Source: Acanthaster planci (lineage: Eukaryota > Echinodermata > Asteroidea > Valvatida > Acanthasteridae). From it: 64,000 nt of DNA. This document shows positions 12,501-27,500 of the stretch, one piece after another. The number at the start of each line of letters is the position of its first letter. Positions within the stretch are counted from its first letter, which is position 1. Made by a program: the position numbers and the translations under genes. The stretch spans positions 62,001-126,000 of the forward strand of contig NW_019091530.1 of the NCBI RefSeq assembly GCF_001949145.1, in the 5' to 3' direction. The notes under the pieces are model-generated. The model was given only the letters and a program-made list of their open reading frames with translations, had not been told where the DNA came from and did not search any database.

Positions 12501-15500
12501 TTTTTGTCAGATCATATCGAGCACCAATGATGGCATGAATATTCAACTTCCTATACTGCAGTACACAAAGTTTTAGGGATGCAGATTACCAACGAAAAAT
12601 TGCGGCGACGATCATGGGGTACAAAGGGAGCTTATGGTTGCAAAACAGGTAGTGCGTAGCAAGCGTGTGTTGCGCTCTGGCTATGGACATACTGGGCATG
12701 CCAGAAAGTGGTAACTGGCCAGATGTTACAGCCCAGGTAGTTCAAACTCGTTCTGTGTCCTTCCTCCATGCTTTGGATGACCAATTTCCTTTCTAAATCA
12801 TTGCAGTAGCAAGTAGTAGTACCTCTTATTCGAATTCACTTTATGTGTATGACTACAACTATGCACACTTTGAAAATGTGCAAAATATACATACATTTAC
12901 GTCTTTAACCGCGGAATGCCCAAATAAACATACATGTAGGTAGTGATGGGTAGGGCTGTGCCGAATAACTGAATATTGGATAGATTATCGAATATAATTT
13001 TCTGAATTTGAATGTTTGAATGCAAAATTAATGAAAAGGAAGGGAACATTTTCTTTTGTTTTAAATGAGAAAAATTATAATTAATTTAAAAGGAAACAAA
13101 ATTTTCAACTGGGCAAGAAGTACTGTATTGTTCATCTCTTACATCTTGCTAAATCGTGGCTGGAGATACATGTACTCCTAGATGTGAGAAGCTATTATAT
13201 TGATTACAATGTACAATTGTGTACATTATTGCAACTGATTTTGTACATGTACACGTATATGATTTGTTGATCAAAAATTTTGCTGGTTGGTACGACGGAA
13301 ATATCAGATCAAATTGAAGGTCGAATATTTGAATAGTGAATTATTGGAATTGACTCGGCCCTAGTGATGGGCTACCGGTGCATATGAGGACCGGTGATGG
13401 GGGTTGAGAAGTTCCGTTTGGGTCCAAGTTTGAACCACGCAAGAAGAGGTAGCATGTGATGGATGCAATAAAGTCTGGCAGGGCACACAACCCTCACAAG
13501 GCCACAGGAAGGACCTAGGACCTATAGAACTCTGCTTTCTTTGACAACTTGGTATAACTTGGTTACAGCGAACTCAGATTACTACTGAATGGTTGTTAAT
13601 TTCAGTTTTATAAATAATGCAGACAGTCTACCCCTCCTGTTGGTTGAGAGCGTGGCTTGTGGGTGGTTTGTAATTAACAGTTGATAAAAGTACCACCTGG
13701 TTTGAAACACTCTCCTGGTTTCACTTGACATCTTGACTCCCATGCTGCGGACTTTAAAAACATTCATATCGACAACCATCATTGTCCTGTTGGCATGCTC
13801 AGTACAGTCCATGGGTCTGTGTTTGATTGAGTCCAAACTTCTCTCAACACCAGCTCAGCTGTGTTCCCAGGGGTGAGATTTGTCAGGATTTTTCCTGATT
13901 TCAGGATTTTTTGTCGGTATTTGCCCGATTTCAGTTTCCTTCAAGCAATCTGCTTTGAAATCTGGAAAAGCATGAATTAATACGGTACCATAAAGGAATT
14001 TTGAATGAAAATCGATGGATGGTAGAACAAAAGAAATTGGTTTATTAACCCTAACACTCCCAAATCCTCCAACTTTAATACGATTTTACATACACCCTTG
14101 GGGTTAGGGTTAAGGGATGCCTTTAGGCAAATATAAATGACCTCACGCTGCTGTGGGCCCTCAAAACCCTGATGATTATTTTGTGGATGTTTCATTTTCC
14201 TCCCATCTTACCCCGTGTTCTGCATATAATCACATGGTACCTACTACACGTGATAATTTCTGTAAGGAGATATTGTTCTATGCAATTAAAGGCATATTAG
14301 ATACAGCTAAGGGCCTAGATGTTTCATGAGAAACAAAGTTGCGTTTGTGAACAGTTTTTTTGTTGCTTTTTCACCTGGCCTCAGTCCGTTATCCACCTAT
14401 AGGCCCTAGACAGTTTTTAAATGTACTTTAAAACTTCCCCATCACACTTTTATTCCATTATTATATTTTTTTTTTCTGACTGTCATGAATGTTGTTAACT
14501 CGCAGTGTTAAGGTCATGACATTGTGGGACAAACCAGTAACAGCTGTGTCTGTTTAAATTAATTAGAATTGTTGTACTTACCTTTCTCGTAGGGTTGCCA
14601 AGCGGGACATCGTACCCTCCTTTATGGCCATGCAATTCTTCTTCGTCATAGCCTTAGTAATATGGTAAGTGCTCATGTATTGGGTCTCTCTTTGGTTTAA
14701 TATTTGAATTAGAAATACTTGAAACGTTTGGATTGTTCAGTTTGATTAAAATGAACAATTGGAATCCGTATCGTTTGCTTCTGTTAATTTATTCATGGTT
14801 TTGTTTTTTTAAATCTGTGAAAAAATGAGAAAAAAATTTGTTCTCACAAACCTCTTTATGAAATCAACTTTGGAGATGAGAACCCCGCACAATGCATTGA
14901 CCAGATTTACAGGGTCATGTATATACCCCAGCACAAAACCCCAAACCAAAAACATTGTAATTGCTATATGTTGCTAGGGCAATAATTTACAATGTGATAA
15001 TGAAGTACGAACCACCTTGCCTAACTGCCAACAGCACCTTGGATCATTGTAAGCACAAGAACATACTACTCACACATTTGTATAAGAAACAATACATGTA
15101 TGCAAGTGCGCACACTCGGTACGTGTAAGTTTATGTCAGCATTTCCTTTTTCTATGCATTCTAGCTGCCAGCGCGACCGTTTAATGTGATGCCATACTTG
15201 AAACCCTTGAAGTATTTGATCGAAAAGAGGACTTTTCTGCTAAAATATATGGTACCATTTTAAAGCATCTCATTTTTCACATCTTTTGATATCAGCCAGT
15301 TCTGTTTTACACCATTCCCTCCCTGATACTACATTTACAGATTTCTTTCCTCTTTTAATAACATGTACCGGTACGTTGTATCAGAACAGCCATTGGCAAG
15401 TTCATAGAATTTTTCATACTTTTTCCTGTTTGCTATGAGATCAGTTGACTTCTGTGACCTAAAAAGATCAACTGACTATTAATAATAATTGTGCCACATG

Positions 15501-18500
15501 TACCTGTTAAAATATCGTATCTCTAAATATCAATATTGTACAATATACACAATAGAAAAATGTACATAAGAAAATGAGAAGCTTCTGGTATTGTGCATGT
15601 CTATGAATTTACAAATGTAGTCGTGCACATGTTCACAATAATACACTGTAGTTTCAAATGACAGAATAAAAGTGCACATGTAACATTCGATTTGGTGCTG
15701 TTGAAATTCCTTAATGTTGTTGCTATTTTGCTATTTTTTGTGGCTGTTCAAAAATCAAAATCTCACGAGTTTTCTGTGTGTTCCTGTAAAACCCTGACAA
15801 GGAGGTGGTGTGTGATCCTGTTCCGGGAACAGTGTTCTTGGCTTGTGTTCCCACCATTTGAGAGCAAGAACAAAAAATCTACAGTATCAAGGACAGGCTG
15901 CCTGAACTTGACCATTCTGTAATGGGCTTTGAGCTGGGCCTAGAGAGGGTGTAGTTTTCCTACCTGTAGCAACGGAGGTTCGTTTGGTAGTAACTGTGCA
16001 TTGCTGGTTCATGAGTGACTATGAAACGCAAGTGTTGCAGTCGCATTGCTACCAACGAAATGAACACTGCCGGCCAACATGGCACTTTTCAACCAATGAG
16101 GGGGTGCTTCTGCTCAACGCGGATACCCAACTTTGCATTTAATGTGCGAGTAGTCAGTTATTAAAGCAAGTGTTATATTGCTATCATCTCTACCATAGAG
16201 CAAAGAATTTTGTATGTATTCACTGTGCATGGTGTAAAGCCGGGCATTTTGCAAACAGTGGGATGCTGATTATCATCTACAGACAAAAAAAAAAATTGAT
16301 ATTTGCTAAACCTCCTGGCTAATGAAAGTGGGCCAGTAAAACTGCAACCAATTGGGCAGACCAACATGTATTGATCCAATCGGTTGGAAGAGCTTAATGA
16401 ACAGAAACGCAACTTGGAAAAAAAAAATGTGAAGTCAGATCAAAATGAACATACATGTATGCATGACCCCCGTGTCAGTAAAGGCAAATGATGTTGGAGC
16501 AAATACTAGTAAATGTTTCTTAATTTAGAAAAGAATACCTCTGTGTATTCCTGTGAGTTCATGTTTACCAGAGCTTTTGTTGTTGTGCATGCCACATGCA
16601 TTAGCACGCATGTACACAATATACACGTACATGTACATCGAAGTTGCATCCTGCAGAACCACTCACGTACCATCGAGGAAGACATGTAGAGACAGCATGT
16701 CTCAATTAAGACGTGTGTCTTGCCATTGCCTATGTGTACCGATAGCGTCAGCCCTGCCATACCCTACTGCCTGCATGCGGCCATTTGCACAGCCTCTGTG
16801 GCGACGGTGATCGTCTTGTGCTGGCACATGTACTCTGGTGGCGGTAACGTGATTCGTCCATTATTGACACACCGGGCGCTGGCCCGGACATTCCGTGAAA
16901 TTGGAAATGCTGTATGCTAGGCTACCTGAGTAAATTGCCATTACTGTGGGAGAGGCAACAAATGATGCGTTAGGGAAGGACTTGGGAGTTGAGAGTCGAA
17001 AAGCTAAAAACGGATCAGGAACTGTTACTGGGCTAACCTGTATGATTGTATAGTACATATGTATACCTGCTAATATCCCATGTCCATGTCCAAATCCATG
17101 TACAAGTACATGTATGTTATCAATGTATATCAGGAGTACATGCACATGTAATAGCCAAAGAACTGTGCAACTATTGTACAAATGAAATACATTGTAAACT
17201 GGCCAATGATGGGTATGAAGCTTCCTCCATTACTGGATGGAATGCCTTAGTGTACAGTTGTATGCCTGGATCATACCTATGTGTAAACATCTACAACTGT
17301 ATGAGCACTGGTGGTACATGTTTTTAGTGATAATTTTTGTTGTTAACGTTATACAAAAAAAACATGCCAACAATTGGAAGCCTAAGAAAAAATAGGGAAG
17401 AGTGGAAAGGGTATCACTCTTAAAACAAGAAGATAAAAAGAGAGGACCGAAGGAAGAGGGCATTTGGGGGGAGGGGAGGTAATGAGATGCAGACTGTAAT
17501 TTGTTGGGTCTGTTTCATTCCCCATCCTTCTAAAAACGTAAAAAGCCCCAAACGTGGCCTAACCCCTCAGAAAAGCCATAAAAGATTACGTAAAAAAAAT
17601 TGTTTTTTGGCCCACCCAAAAATAAATTGGACCTCCCTTCCTGAAAATTTAATTCTGGACCCACTCTTGTGAGGGGCAGATCCAGACCAAAAATTTTGGG
17701 AAAGGGGCTAAAACAAGTAAGCAGCTTCCCCGATGTACACATGTACATGTACCGGTACTTGTACTTCTGCATGAACTGATTGCACCAGTCACAATAAAGC
17801 GGCTCCCCAGAAACAATTTCGTGTTAAACAAAATGGTTCTGTCCATACAAAACAACCTCCATTTAAGACACTGAACATCTTCACTGTGAATGATTAAAGA
17901 AAAAAGTCCTCATCGTGTTTTTTTTTTTTTGGGTGGAGGGCATTGCCCATGTTGACCCATCTGCTCTTGACATTGTGTCTTCCCTTGGATCAGCTATTAG
18001 TACCATGGATGTACATGTACAGTACATGTATGTATGTCCATCTAGTTTCACCTGCATCAGATGTCAGTGGCTTCATTGACTGCTGTTTCACTCAAGACAT
18101 CGCAGGGCAATTCCAGAAATAGTATCATTTCTATCCTGATGATTCACAAAAATGCTTCAGTTTGCAGTTGCCACTGGTAGTCCACAGATCACTTTCAATA
18201 TAGATGCCACATCCCAATACAGGCTGTAACTGAATACTTCATGTTTTTTTTAATTGAGTTTGAATACTTGACGTGAAAAACGACAATTTTCCTAAAGATT
18301 TATAATGCCTTAAGCAGAGTTGCATGGAGGCTTATAAGTTCACACACAAAAATAAGAGGGTCTTTCATGAAATCTATCTGTGTGCATGTTACATGCACAT
18401 GTTGGCTGAAGATGCAATTCTTGCATTTCATCCACACATAAACCTGGTACCGGCAGAAGCTGATTGTAGACTTAATTTTGTTTTGCTATCTTTACAGTAC

Positions 18501-21500
18501 CTTGCCTGTCTGTCAACTGTCTCATCCACAGACAAGCTAGCCTTTGATGTGGGACTCCAGGAGTCATTGGAAGGTAGGCTCGTTCCAAAATGTTTAGTTG
18601 TAAATTTTATTGCTAAAATTTGTTACTTTTTTTCATTCTGTTTTACATACACACATGTGCATGTAGCTATGTACCGGTATATATATTTAGTTTTCAAATT
18701 CAAGTGCAACCATGCCCAAATTGAGAGTGAAATTTTACGAGACTTTCAAGATTTCGATAACAAATAGTGTACATATGTCCATGCGTATGTTTGTAGAGTA
18801 AGGATGTGCCCATATATATTGACCATGTACAATATCGTACATTATGTACATGTACCATACATATATAGTTCTGATGACATCACGCATCGTTTGCATATGT
18901 GTACACTTTCCGTTGGAGCATGGAGTCATCTTGCTCCCATAAGAAAGCACATACATAAATGTACATGTACATGTATACAAAACAAAACATACCGCCATCA
19001 GTATGTGTACAAATGTAGGCCTACATGTATGAATACATTGCAATACAATATTGAATAAAAAGAACGTTCATGTATGTTGAATTATTCAAATTCCATTAAA
19101 AAACTTGCCGTTCACAAAGTACACATCTTTTTGGTCAGTGATGCTATCATTTTCGCGCCCATTAGCTACTTGAGCTCGGTTTTTGGTACGAATGCAGACC
19201 ACCTCAACTGTGGCATTTTCTTGACTTCGCTGGCAATTTAATTCCTTGAATGGACCAATCAGCGATTTGTGATGCAGAGATGGTGACTCGGAGGAGAAGT
19301 TCGAACCTGTTATAAATATTTGCATTACCTCAAAATTATCATTAACTGACTCGTGAGGGGAAGTTTCGATTGGTCTGGTATCCATGTCAACCCTAAAATG
19401 ACGAGTTCCTCCTCTAATGCTAGTAGCAAATCAGCTAAAACAGTCTGTTTCCCTTTGCCAAGTATAAAGAAACAAATGGATAGTCATACAAATACACACA
19501 CGTGCCCAATCCAATTATTGCAGGTCTCTCTCCGGGTTTCATTGTTAACATTCGAGCTGCATTTTTGCGATAAATTTTCAGCCAAGGGGAGAGAGTGCTG
19601 CGGCAGTGTAAAGGGCTTTATCGGTGCCAGGAACCCGTTGCGGTGGGTGTCCGCCTCCAGTTCCTAATTGACTATGTGTCACTCGCCGTTAATCAATCAA
19701 TACATGTACATGTAGCTTGGATTGGATGGCATCAGGAGGGAACCTTCAGATCCAAAGGGCAAACTCGATAACTGTCTCAAGACCATGAGATAGCACAAGA
19801 GTGGGATAGACGATCCTGAACTGTTGGAATGCCGCAGAAAATAAAAAGAGTGGATGTACATGTACGCGTATGAACCAGTGTGACATTTGCCTTAGCTTCA
19901 GCAAGTCCAAGGTTGCAAGGCAGAGCATATTAGTCTTGTTGTGTTCACGTATGAATTTAATTTTTATTTTTCAATATAAATGAGTTCTTTGCTTAACAAA
20001 AGCATTAATGGAACATACTGATACCTTACGGAGGAGCGGGCATTTGTGTGGCTTAAAGAGTCTTTTGAACAGTTGTAATCCAATGGAGGGATTCTTATGT
20101 TCAGATGGTTCGCTGACTTAATGAAAAGTTGAATTTACCTTCAATTCCTTGCCCTTCAGCATTTGGAAAATCAGGCCATTGATCTGTCCGTCTTAGTTTA
20201 AATTTCCAACATCGAAGATTAAAGTCAGTGAATCAAACCACTGAAAAGAGTTAGGATACCGGTATGTACAGTGTACCGATATGTGGAGAATGGGTTATCT
20301 TGGTTTATTTCACATAATTACTATGCTGCACCTGCTTATAAAAGTTGTTAACATTTTGCTGGCTCATACATGTACCTGTACTGGTTCATGTACATGTATG
20401 TATGAATTCTCACGATTTTCACTTGACATGAATGTGTACATGTATGTATATGTGCACACTGGCTTGAATTCAACATTAGCATTCTTTTCACCCTTTTGCC
20501 GTCAAAGTGGTAAAGTGCTGGTCATAGTCAATTGAATGTACAATGTATGCAAGTGTATTCAACTTCTCAACTACATGTAGAATTGTATACATGTACAGTT
20601 GAACATGTACAGTACATGTATGTTCTCCTACCACTACATGTACAGTACATGTACCGGTACCTGCAACCGTGAACTCTTTTAGCTTTCAAGTACTCTCCGC
20701 CATGCACATTTGTAACCTGTATTCAGATGAGTCTTCACATACTGTACTCTGCCTGGTGATTTACATGTACCTGTGATGCGATCATGGGAACATAAAGTAA
20801 AAGATTTGATTCACGGGAAATTGGAGAAAGTGAAAACAGAAGGAGACTCTCATGTTGTTTTATGTCAAATTGATTGCTGCGCATCTGTTTAATTGGTCCT
20901 TCAAATGAAGGCAGTTTCTTTTCCAGTCGGGAGGGTGTGTGCCAATTATACATCTGACTGTCTTCCATCCTTCACCTGTTGGAGGATTGAGGACCGTTTG
21001 GGGTGAAATCAATCCATGTACCAACAGTAAGTACATTGCATTTAAAGTACAGAGCAGTTCAAGGCAGTAATTCATAGTTCATTAGATTTATTATTGTGAA
21101 ATGCACAGCCTGTCACTCTAAGATGCAGGCTTATGCACACGATACATTTATCTGTCGGGCAATCAGACATAAAATATGTACATGTACCTGTACACTGTAC
21201 ATGTACATGTACGTTTTCCTTCGAACTTCATTTGTTTAAAAAATCTGCATTAACTGTTAATTGAAATTAAATTGAAACTGAACTGCATGTGTGCCTTACG
21301 TGCCCTGCCTTGCTGATTCCTGAGATGAGCAATCAAATTAAAAAAAAAGAATTCTCAACTGATCCTCATCGGACATTTCTGATCATGATGGGACTCATAA
21401 ATCCCAACCGAGACCACTACTGTCAGAGCTAAACCTGTTGATGTTGCATGTAGGTGGGACTGCGGACTGATTGATGATGTTGCTGCATATGTGTATGAGT

Positions 21501-24500
21501 AGGACATAAATACATGTCAATTGTACAGGTACTGGTACTCCTCTGTGTTCATGCACATGTACATTGTTCATTTAGTCTTAAGTATACATTTATACTGGTA
21601 CATGTACACAGACATTTATGAGTGCATGTTTTGTTTGCAGTACTGTCTTTTTACAGCCGTCAAATGTTGAAGGAGAGGTGTTGGAGAGGAATATACAGCA
21701 GAAGCTTTTTTGTTATTAAGAAATTAATGGAAGTTAGGTCTTGTTACAGATTTCAGATTTTGGACTTAACCGTTAAATACTGGAGCATACACGTATGAAA
21801 GAGACAATTTAAATGAGTTAATTTCTCCTCGTACATGTAATTACTTGCTTCTGAGCATACCACTATTTGTTATGTATCCACATGTACATGTAGTTCTAGT
21901 TACATGTAGGCGAAATACCGGTCCATAAATCAGCAGGTAAAAACTGAGACACATTAGCAGGGCACACATACAGGTAGTGATGTTTTTTACATCGGAGTAA
22001 AGGGTTATTGGGAATTTGGGACTCTGTGCGAGTGGATTTCTAAAGAGGAATCGTAGCTTTCAGTGACAACTGACAAGAAATTGCTGGAGGAGGATGTACA
22101 GTGTTACACATGGTCTTCTACAAACATGTACATGTACATGTACAAAGTAACATGCACTGTACATGTACATGTATGTATGTACATGTACATGTATATACTG
22201 CTGCATGGGTGTTTTGTTATATTACACATATTGTTTAAAACCGAGCTTCCTGTGAAATTGCGAGAAACTTAGAAAGTCATATTTTCATCCCGTCTGTGAG
22301 GATTGCACTGTTGACATCCTCGCCATTGCATTTCTTACTGATAAGTGCAGCCTTAAGTCAACTGTAGCAATCTTGGTGACCAGACCAGTGTAATAAAAAG
22401 TCATCAATCATCCTACATTCTGAGAACAAATGTTACAAATGATGTACCACAAACAAATGTACATATAGAAAAACTCAATTTTTTTCCCTTTGAGCAAATC
22501 CACTGGTTATCATTAAAAAAAAGAAAAAGGAAAAGAGGGGTAATTTCATGGTAACGGAAAGACATTTTGATATTTTTAACACGCAGGAAAAAGTGTGTGT
22601 AAATGCTTTAACAGACAAAAGGACCACTAATGCACGTGTAATTCCAACAACAGTTTTACTTTTTTCAAAATAATCTGGTTGGCTGATTGTGAATGTTAAT
22701 GAGGTTGTCAGGAGAATGACACAGTATGAAATACCATCATTCTGTTAATATATGTAAAAGAATTTACTCACACCACTTTTAAGGTACCCGTATATCCAAT
22801 GTCATTCCATAATGTGATGATTTTTACCTATCGAATGTTTCATTTTCAATTTGCACCTCACATTTATCTCTGGAAACAACACGCTGACGTTCTATCAAAA
22901 CAAACTTAATCACTTGTGCAGACGGTTTTATTGTATTTCACCAAGAGCCAAGTTCTAGTGATAAAAAAAAGAAGATTTTTCTTTTCCCCTAATTATTCAG
23001 GGAAATCTACAAGGGCTTATCAAGTTAACAGGTGTTAAGGGATTTGAGTCACAGGTACCCGTAGCCAGTAAGAGGTATTGCAGTGCTATGGTTAATTTCT
23101 CTTAGGAACCCCCCCCCCAGGATGTTCATGTGGCTCAGCCACTCTTACCGGTACTTCTTGGCTCCCCTTGGCCTTTTTTTTCCTTCAAAGGGCAGAAGGC
23201 AAGGATTAGGGGATGTCATTGAATTGGCATGATCAAGAACAGAGAAATTCCTATGGATTTTGTCATGGAGGCCTGAATGTGTGGCTCTCATGTCCTAGAG
23301 TGGGAGTCGACAATAAAATATACATGTATTTCTACATAGGTTTTTTTGTGTGAAAACCCTTGATGTTAAATAGGGCAGAGGTTGCAGTGACTGACGGGTA
23401 CCCATCACAGCTTAAGTTTTAGGTAGAAATTTACCAGACTGCGAAGTTGGTTGCTTAACAATTTTACCCATACAGAGGCATGCCATTCTACATGATGGGT
23501 ATCAGAATAACACAATTTGACTGTTTGAATTTCAAAAAGTGTTTATTTGAAAACCTGTTTATTTGAAATGGTGTATCTGCCAACTTTAATCATCATCAAA
23601 TTTATGTTGCAACTGTGAGAAATGAAATCCTTGAACACTGTTGAAAGAATGCAATCCATACCGTACATGTACTTGTACTTGTAAGTTGGGCTCAAACTCA
23701 AGAGTCATAGTGCAGTCTATCCAGGCATGCAACTTTTCCTTTGATCAGCTGATTTCCTTGTTTTTCACTTCGCACTCATGCCATTAAAAAATGAAAAATG
23801 GCCATACAAATTCTTGTAAAGATTGGAATTTCCTCATTTTTTTCCTTCAAAGTCCATGTTGCATGCCTGTCTACTACATCACTGCTTTCTGGATAAATTT
23901 TCTCAAAATACTCAAGAAATTCCCCTAGTGGGTTATTTTATCCCCTAAATTTGTAAAACTGTCAAAGATTCCACAATACCATTCGCATTGTGCCTTTTTT
24001 GTGTTATTTATACCATATACAGTGTAGGTATGTGTACATGAATTTAGGGGCATCATACCAGTATTAAATCCCATGTCTGAATGAAGATTGACTACTGGCT
24101 TGACTCTACCTTCCACTGTTCTGCCAAAATGTAGGAGAGATGGGTAACAAAAGACCTGAACAACTAGATCAGCGTGAACACTTTACCTTCACGGTCATAG
24201 CGCGATAGTTGTTTAGATTTGTGGGGCTAGATTCAGATTTGTTGTGCTGGGATTACAATGTCAAAGCTTTGCACAGGTCAGATTTTGCCACTCAAAAGCT
24301 TCCAGCAGACTCCTAAATACATGTATTTGAATATTTAATTTGGAAAAATTTTGCACATGTACATTCACAGATAGCCTCCCCATTTAATAGTTAAAATTTT
24401 CTTAGGATTAACAGAGGAAGCATTTGATATGTAATTGTGCAGGGAAATGAACTTTGTCATTAATCTTTGCAGGCGTTTTGAATTGGAAAGGGAAACAGGT

Positions 24501-27500
24501 ATAAAAACAAACAAAATGGGTTTTCAGGAATGTAATTTTTGACAGGCAAGAGTTTGTTGCACTTTGCCATTACGCAGTACTTGTGATTTTCATTTAATGC
24601 TCACACGTATACTTTCTACTGCCTTAGGAATTCCTATCATGAAAACAAACATAGCTGGGCTATTTTTCATTGCATATTGGTGATTCACCGGTTCGGTGTT
24701 TAATTGGCAGTTAAAGGGTCTGTGCACTAATTTTTTTCACTGCAGCCCTTGAAAGTTTACCCTTATGTTTCAGTTTACCTTAAGTAGTTTTTGATTTGGC
24801 TCGGGCTTCTTTGGAAGGTAATTTGTCGCCTTTTTTTGTCTTTACATTCCACTGCTAATTTCCATCTTCATTGTCCCAAGTTTTCTTTTGTGGAGTGATT
24901 CGTTGCCATATAAGCACATGGTAAGAAGCCAGCAAGCATCCCTCTCTGAGAAATGTCTTCAGTGAGCAAATCTTTGGTTCACAATGTTGAACCACGAATA
25001 CCCGGTACATGTACACTGTACATACATGTATACCGGTACTGTACATGTACATATACCTATAAACTTGACAGTGCCTTCCCTGAGTAACATGACGGCAGCA
25101 GTGCCTCAGTTGTCTGAAAAGTTTTTTAAATAGACACGCGGTTAAAAATATGCCTTTTTCAGTGCACTTACATTACCAAAATAGCATTGTCAAGTACAGC
25201 AGTAGTTTTAATAAAAGTGCATCTAAGAAAAAAAATCTTTTCTAAGGATGGATTTGCGTTTGGGAGATGTTAATTTAATTTTGGATTTTTGCCCTGCCCT
25301 ACGTGTATTGTAACACTGTATACTCGTTGTTTTCCCCGAAAGTTTGTGGAAAAACCCACAAGCACGGTACCTACTGCTACATCTGACTCGAACCAGCCAG
25401 CCGACACCGGCAAGCTCGGTGGTCGAGTGGTTAAGACGTCTGCACTAGTAAGTAGGATTTGTGGGTTTGAGTCCCACCCGAGTATGCTTGTGGTTTTTTT
25501 CACAAGCCTTCAGGGAAAAACCGAGTATACATTGTTACAATACACGTCAGGCAGGGCAAACATCCAAAGTTGAATTAAGAAAAACTCATTTCATGAAAGC
25601 TTCAAAGAAATGTTGTCAATGCATACCTGCAGTGTCATTGTTTTTGTTTTCTTCTCTCACTTGAATTTCCATTTTCTGGTGCTGGTTGACAAAAAATCCT
25701 AAGATGCGAGATTTACATGTAAAAAGTTTGGGGGGAATACATGTACATGTAGCTAAAGTAAACTGCAACATCATGGGGAGCTTGGACAATGCACATTTCT
25801 GATCCAAGATAGCATTTCAGAAATTTAGAACAGATGTGTTTGTAGTCAGAGCTTGAAAAAATCACAAATGTGATGAAGTGGCCTTTTTGTAAATTACATA
25901 CCGGTACGGCATGCGAACACACAAATATTCATCAGGATTGATTGCCTAAATGCACATAATTCTCAAATTTTATTTTCATTTGACAAAATGGAGTGCAGTT
26001 TACGGTACATGTACATGTACATGTATGCATTGTACCACTGAGTTGTCAAGGTGTACAATGTTTATCTGAACCTGGTTTTACTTTTCCTGTAGGGAGTCAT
26101 TGTATGCTTCCAGAGACATTTGGGAACATTGAATATATTTCAGATCTTCTTGTCTACACCTTAACACAGGTACCCGTAGATATTGTGTGTGGAAAAAAAA
26201 AAAAGCGAGTGTTGGTTTAATAAGCAGACAGCACTCACAAGCCATTGGTACTGTAGGCCAAGCTTATTAATCTTATTAATTATTAATAAAGTCTGATTGT
26301 AAATTTATGTTTAACACTTGGATGGTATGGCTGTGCAACAATTATGTGAAGCATGATACAGCTTTGTTTGACAATTCCTGTTTCATTGCAGTAGAAATAC
26401 ATGCGTACATACACATACATAACGTGTACAAGTTGAAGCAGTTTATTTTGCCTGATTTTTTTTCTTTTGGTTAGAAAAGAGCATTTTCATGAAGTCCTTT
26501 TATTTGAAGTATAATTCTGCCATTGGTGGAGATGACGCAAGTGACTTGTTATGGCTCTGCAGTAAACTGCCCTTAATTTGTTGGACAAGGTCTCCATGAT
26601 GACACATTTTGGACAGTGCATGTTTACAGTGAAATAAACCATTACAGCTTCTGTCACCCGCTGTTTTCATCGATCTTACATTGTAAATAGTTTTGTAGAT
26701 ACATGTACACTGTACGTACATGTGCAAAAAAATTTACAGTGTGAAAAACAAACCAACCCACCTTGGGGCTGTTTTTTCCCCGTTTGTAATGGTTTGACTT
26801 ACTTATTGAAAGTAAGAAAAATATGTTAAAAGCATGGTGATATCTCTCGTTTAATTTGAGGGCCGTAAAACTCAGCTTTTTCAAAAGATTTTGAGCATTT
26901 GAGAATTTTTTGTTTGGGGGGGGGAGGATTGTGACTCACAATTCCTTTAATGGTATCAAGTATGACTGATCATTTTTTATTAAAATCCACTGCTGCCGTT
27001 CCAGTACTTCCCGTGCTCATACTAACATGCTTCAGGTTTATACATGTATTCAGATGGGTAACTGATAAGTTTGTGGCTTGAGGTAGGAGTCAGCTTTGGA
27101 AATATCAAGCACGTCTAGTTTTCAACATGTGTCTTCTCTCACCTGTACATTAATAAATATATGCTTAGTCGTCCAGTCATGGATCATACAGAAGCCAGTG
27201 TCTCAGTCCCCCTGGAAGTGGTCCACAACATCGACTACCTCATCATTGAATTCATCATCTGAGTCAAGTCAATGAACTCCTTTTTCATCTATGGGAGGAG
27301 GCAGTAGTCAAGTCGGGGGGGGGGCACCAAATCAGGAGAGCAGGGCTGGTGTTGGGCCAGTCCAGTCTGAATCCACATTCCTTGGTAACAGCAATGGCTG
27401 TTATGGATGTGTCGTGGTGAAGCAAGTAGTGGCTCATATTTTTTCGACTTTCAAAGTTCAATTTTTTGCAGCGGAAAAACCAAATTGATCGAGTTAATCA

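Larger units (their letters stand above)
10636..14592 (+). other. RyR: RyR intron 3 (4.0 kb)
   Basis: Holds a minus-strand SINE-like element (10720-10912), a perfect 20-bp palindrome (11230-11249), the hAT-like element (12951-13363) and a TTAGGG-type inverted repeat (14045-14113). The 172-codon ORF at 11909-12427 has no motif. Confidence 0.85.

Noticed and set aside
25408-25482. Functional tRNA gene
   Set aside because: A and B boxes and the T arm are good, but the anticodon arm has an eight-base loop and wobble stem, and the unit sits inside a fold-back repeat.
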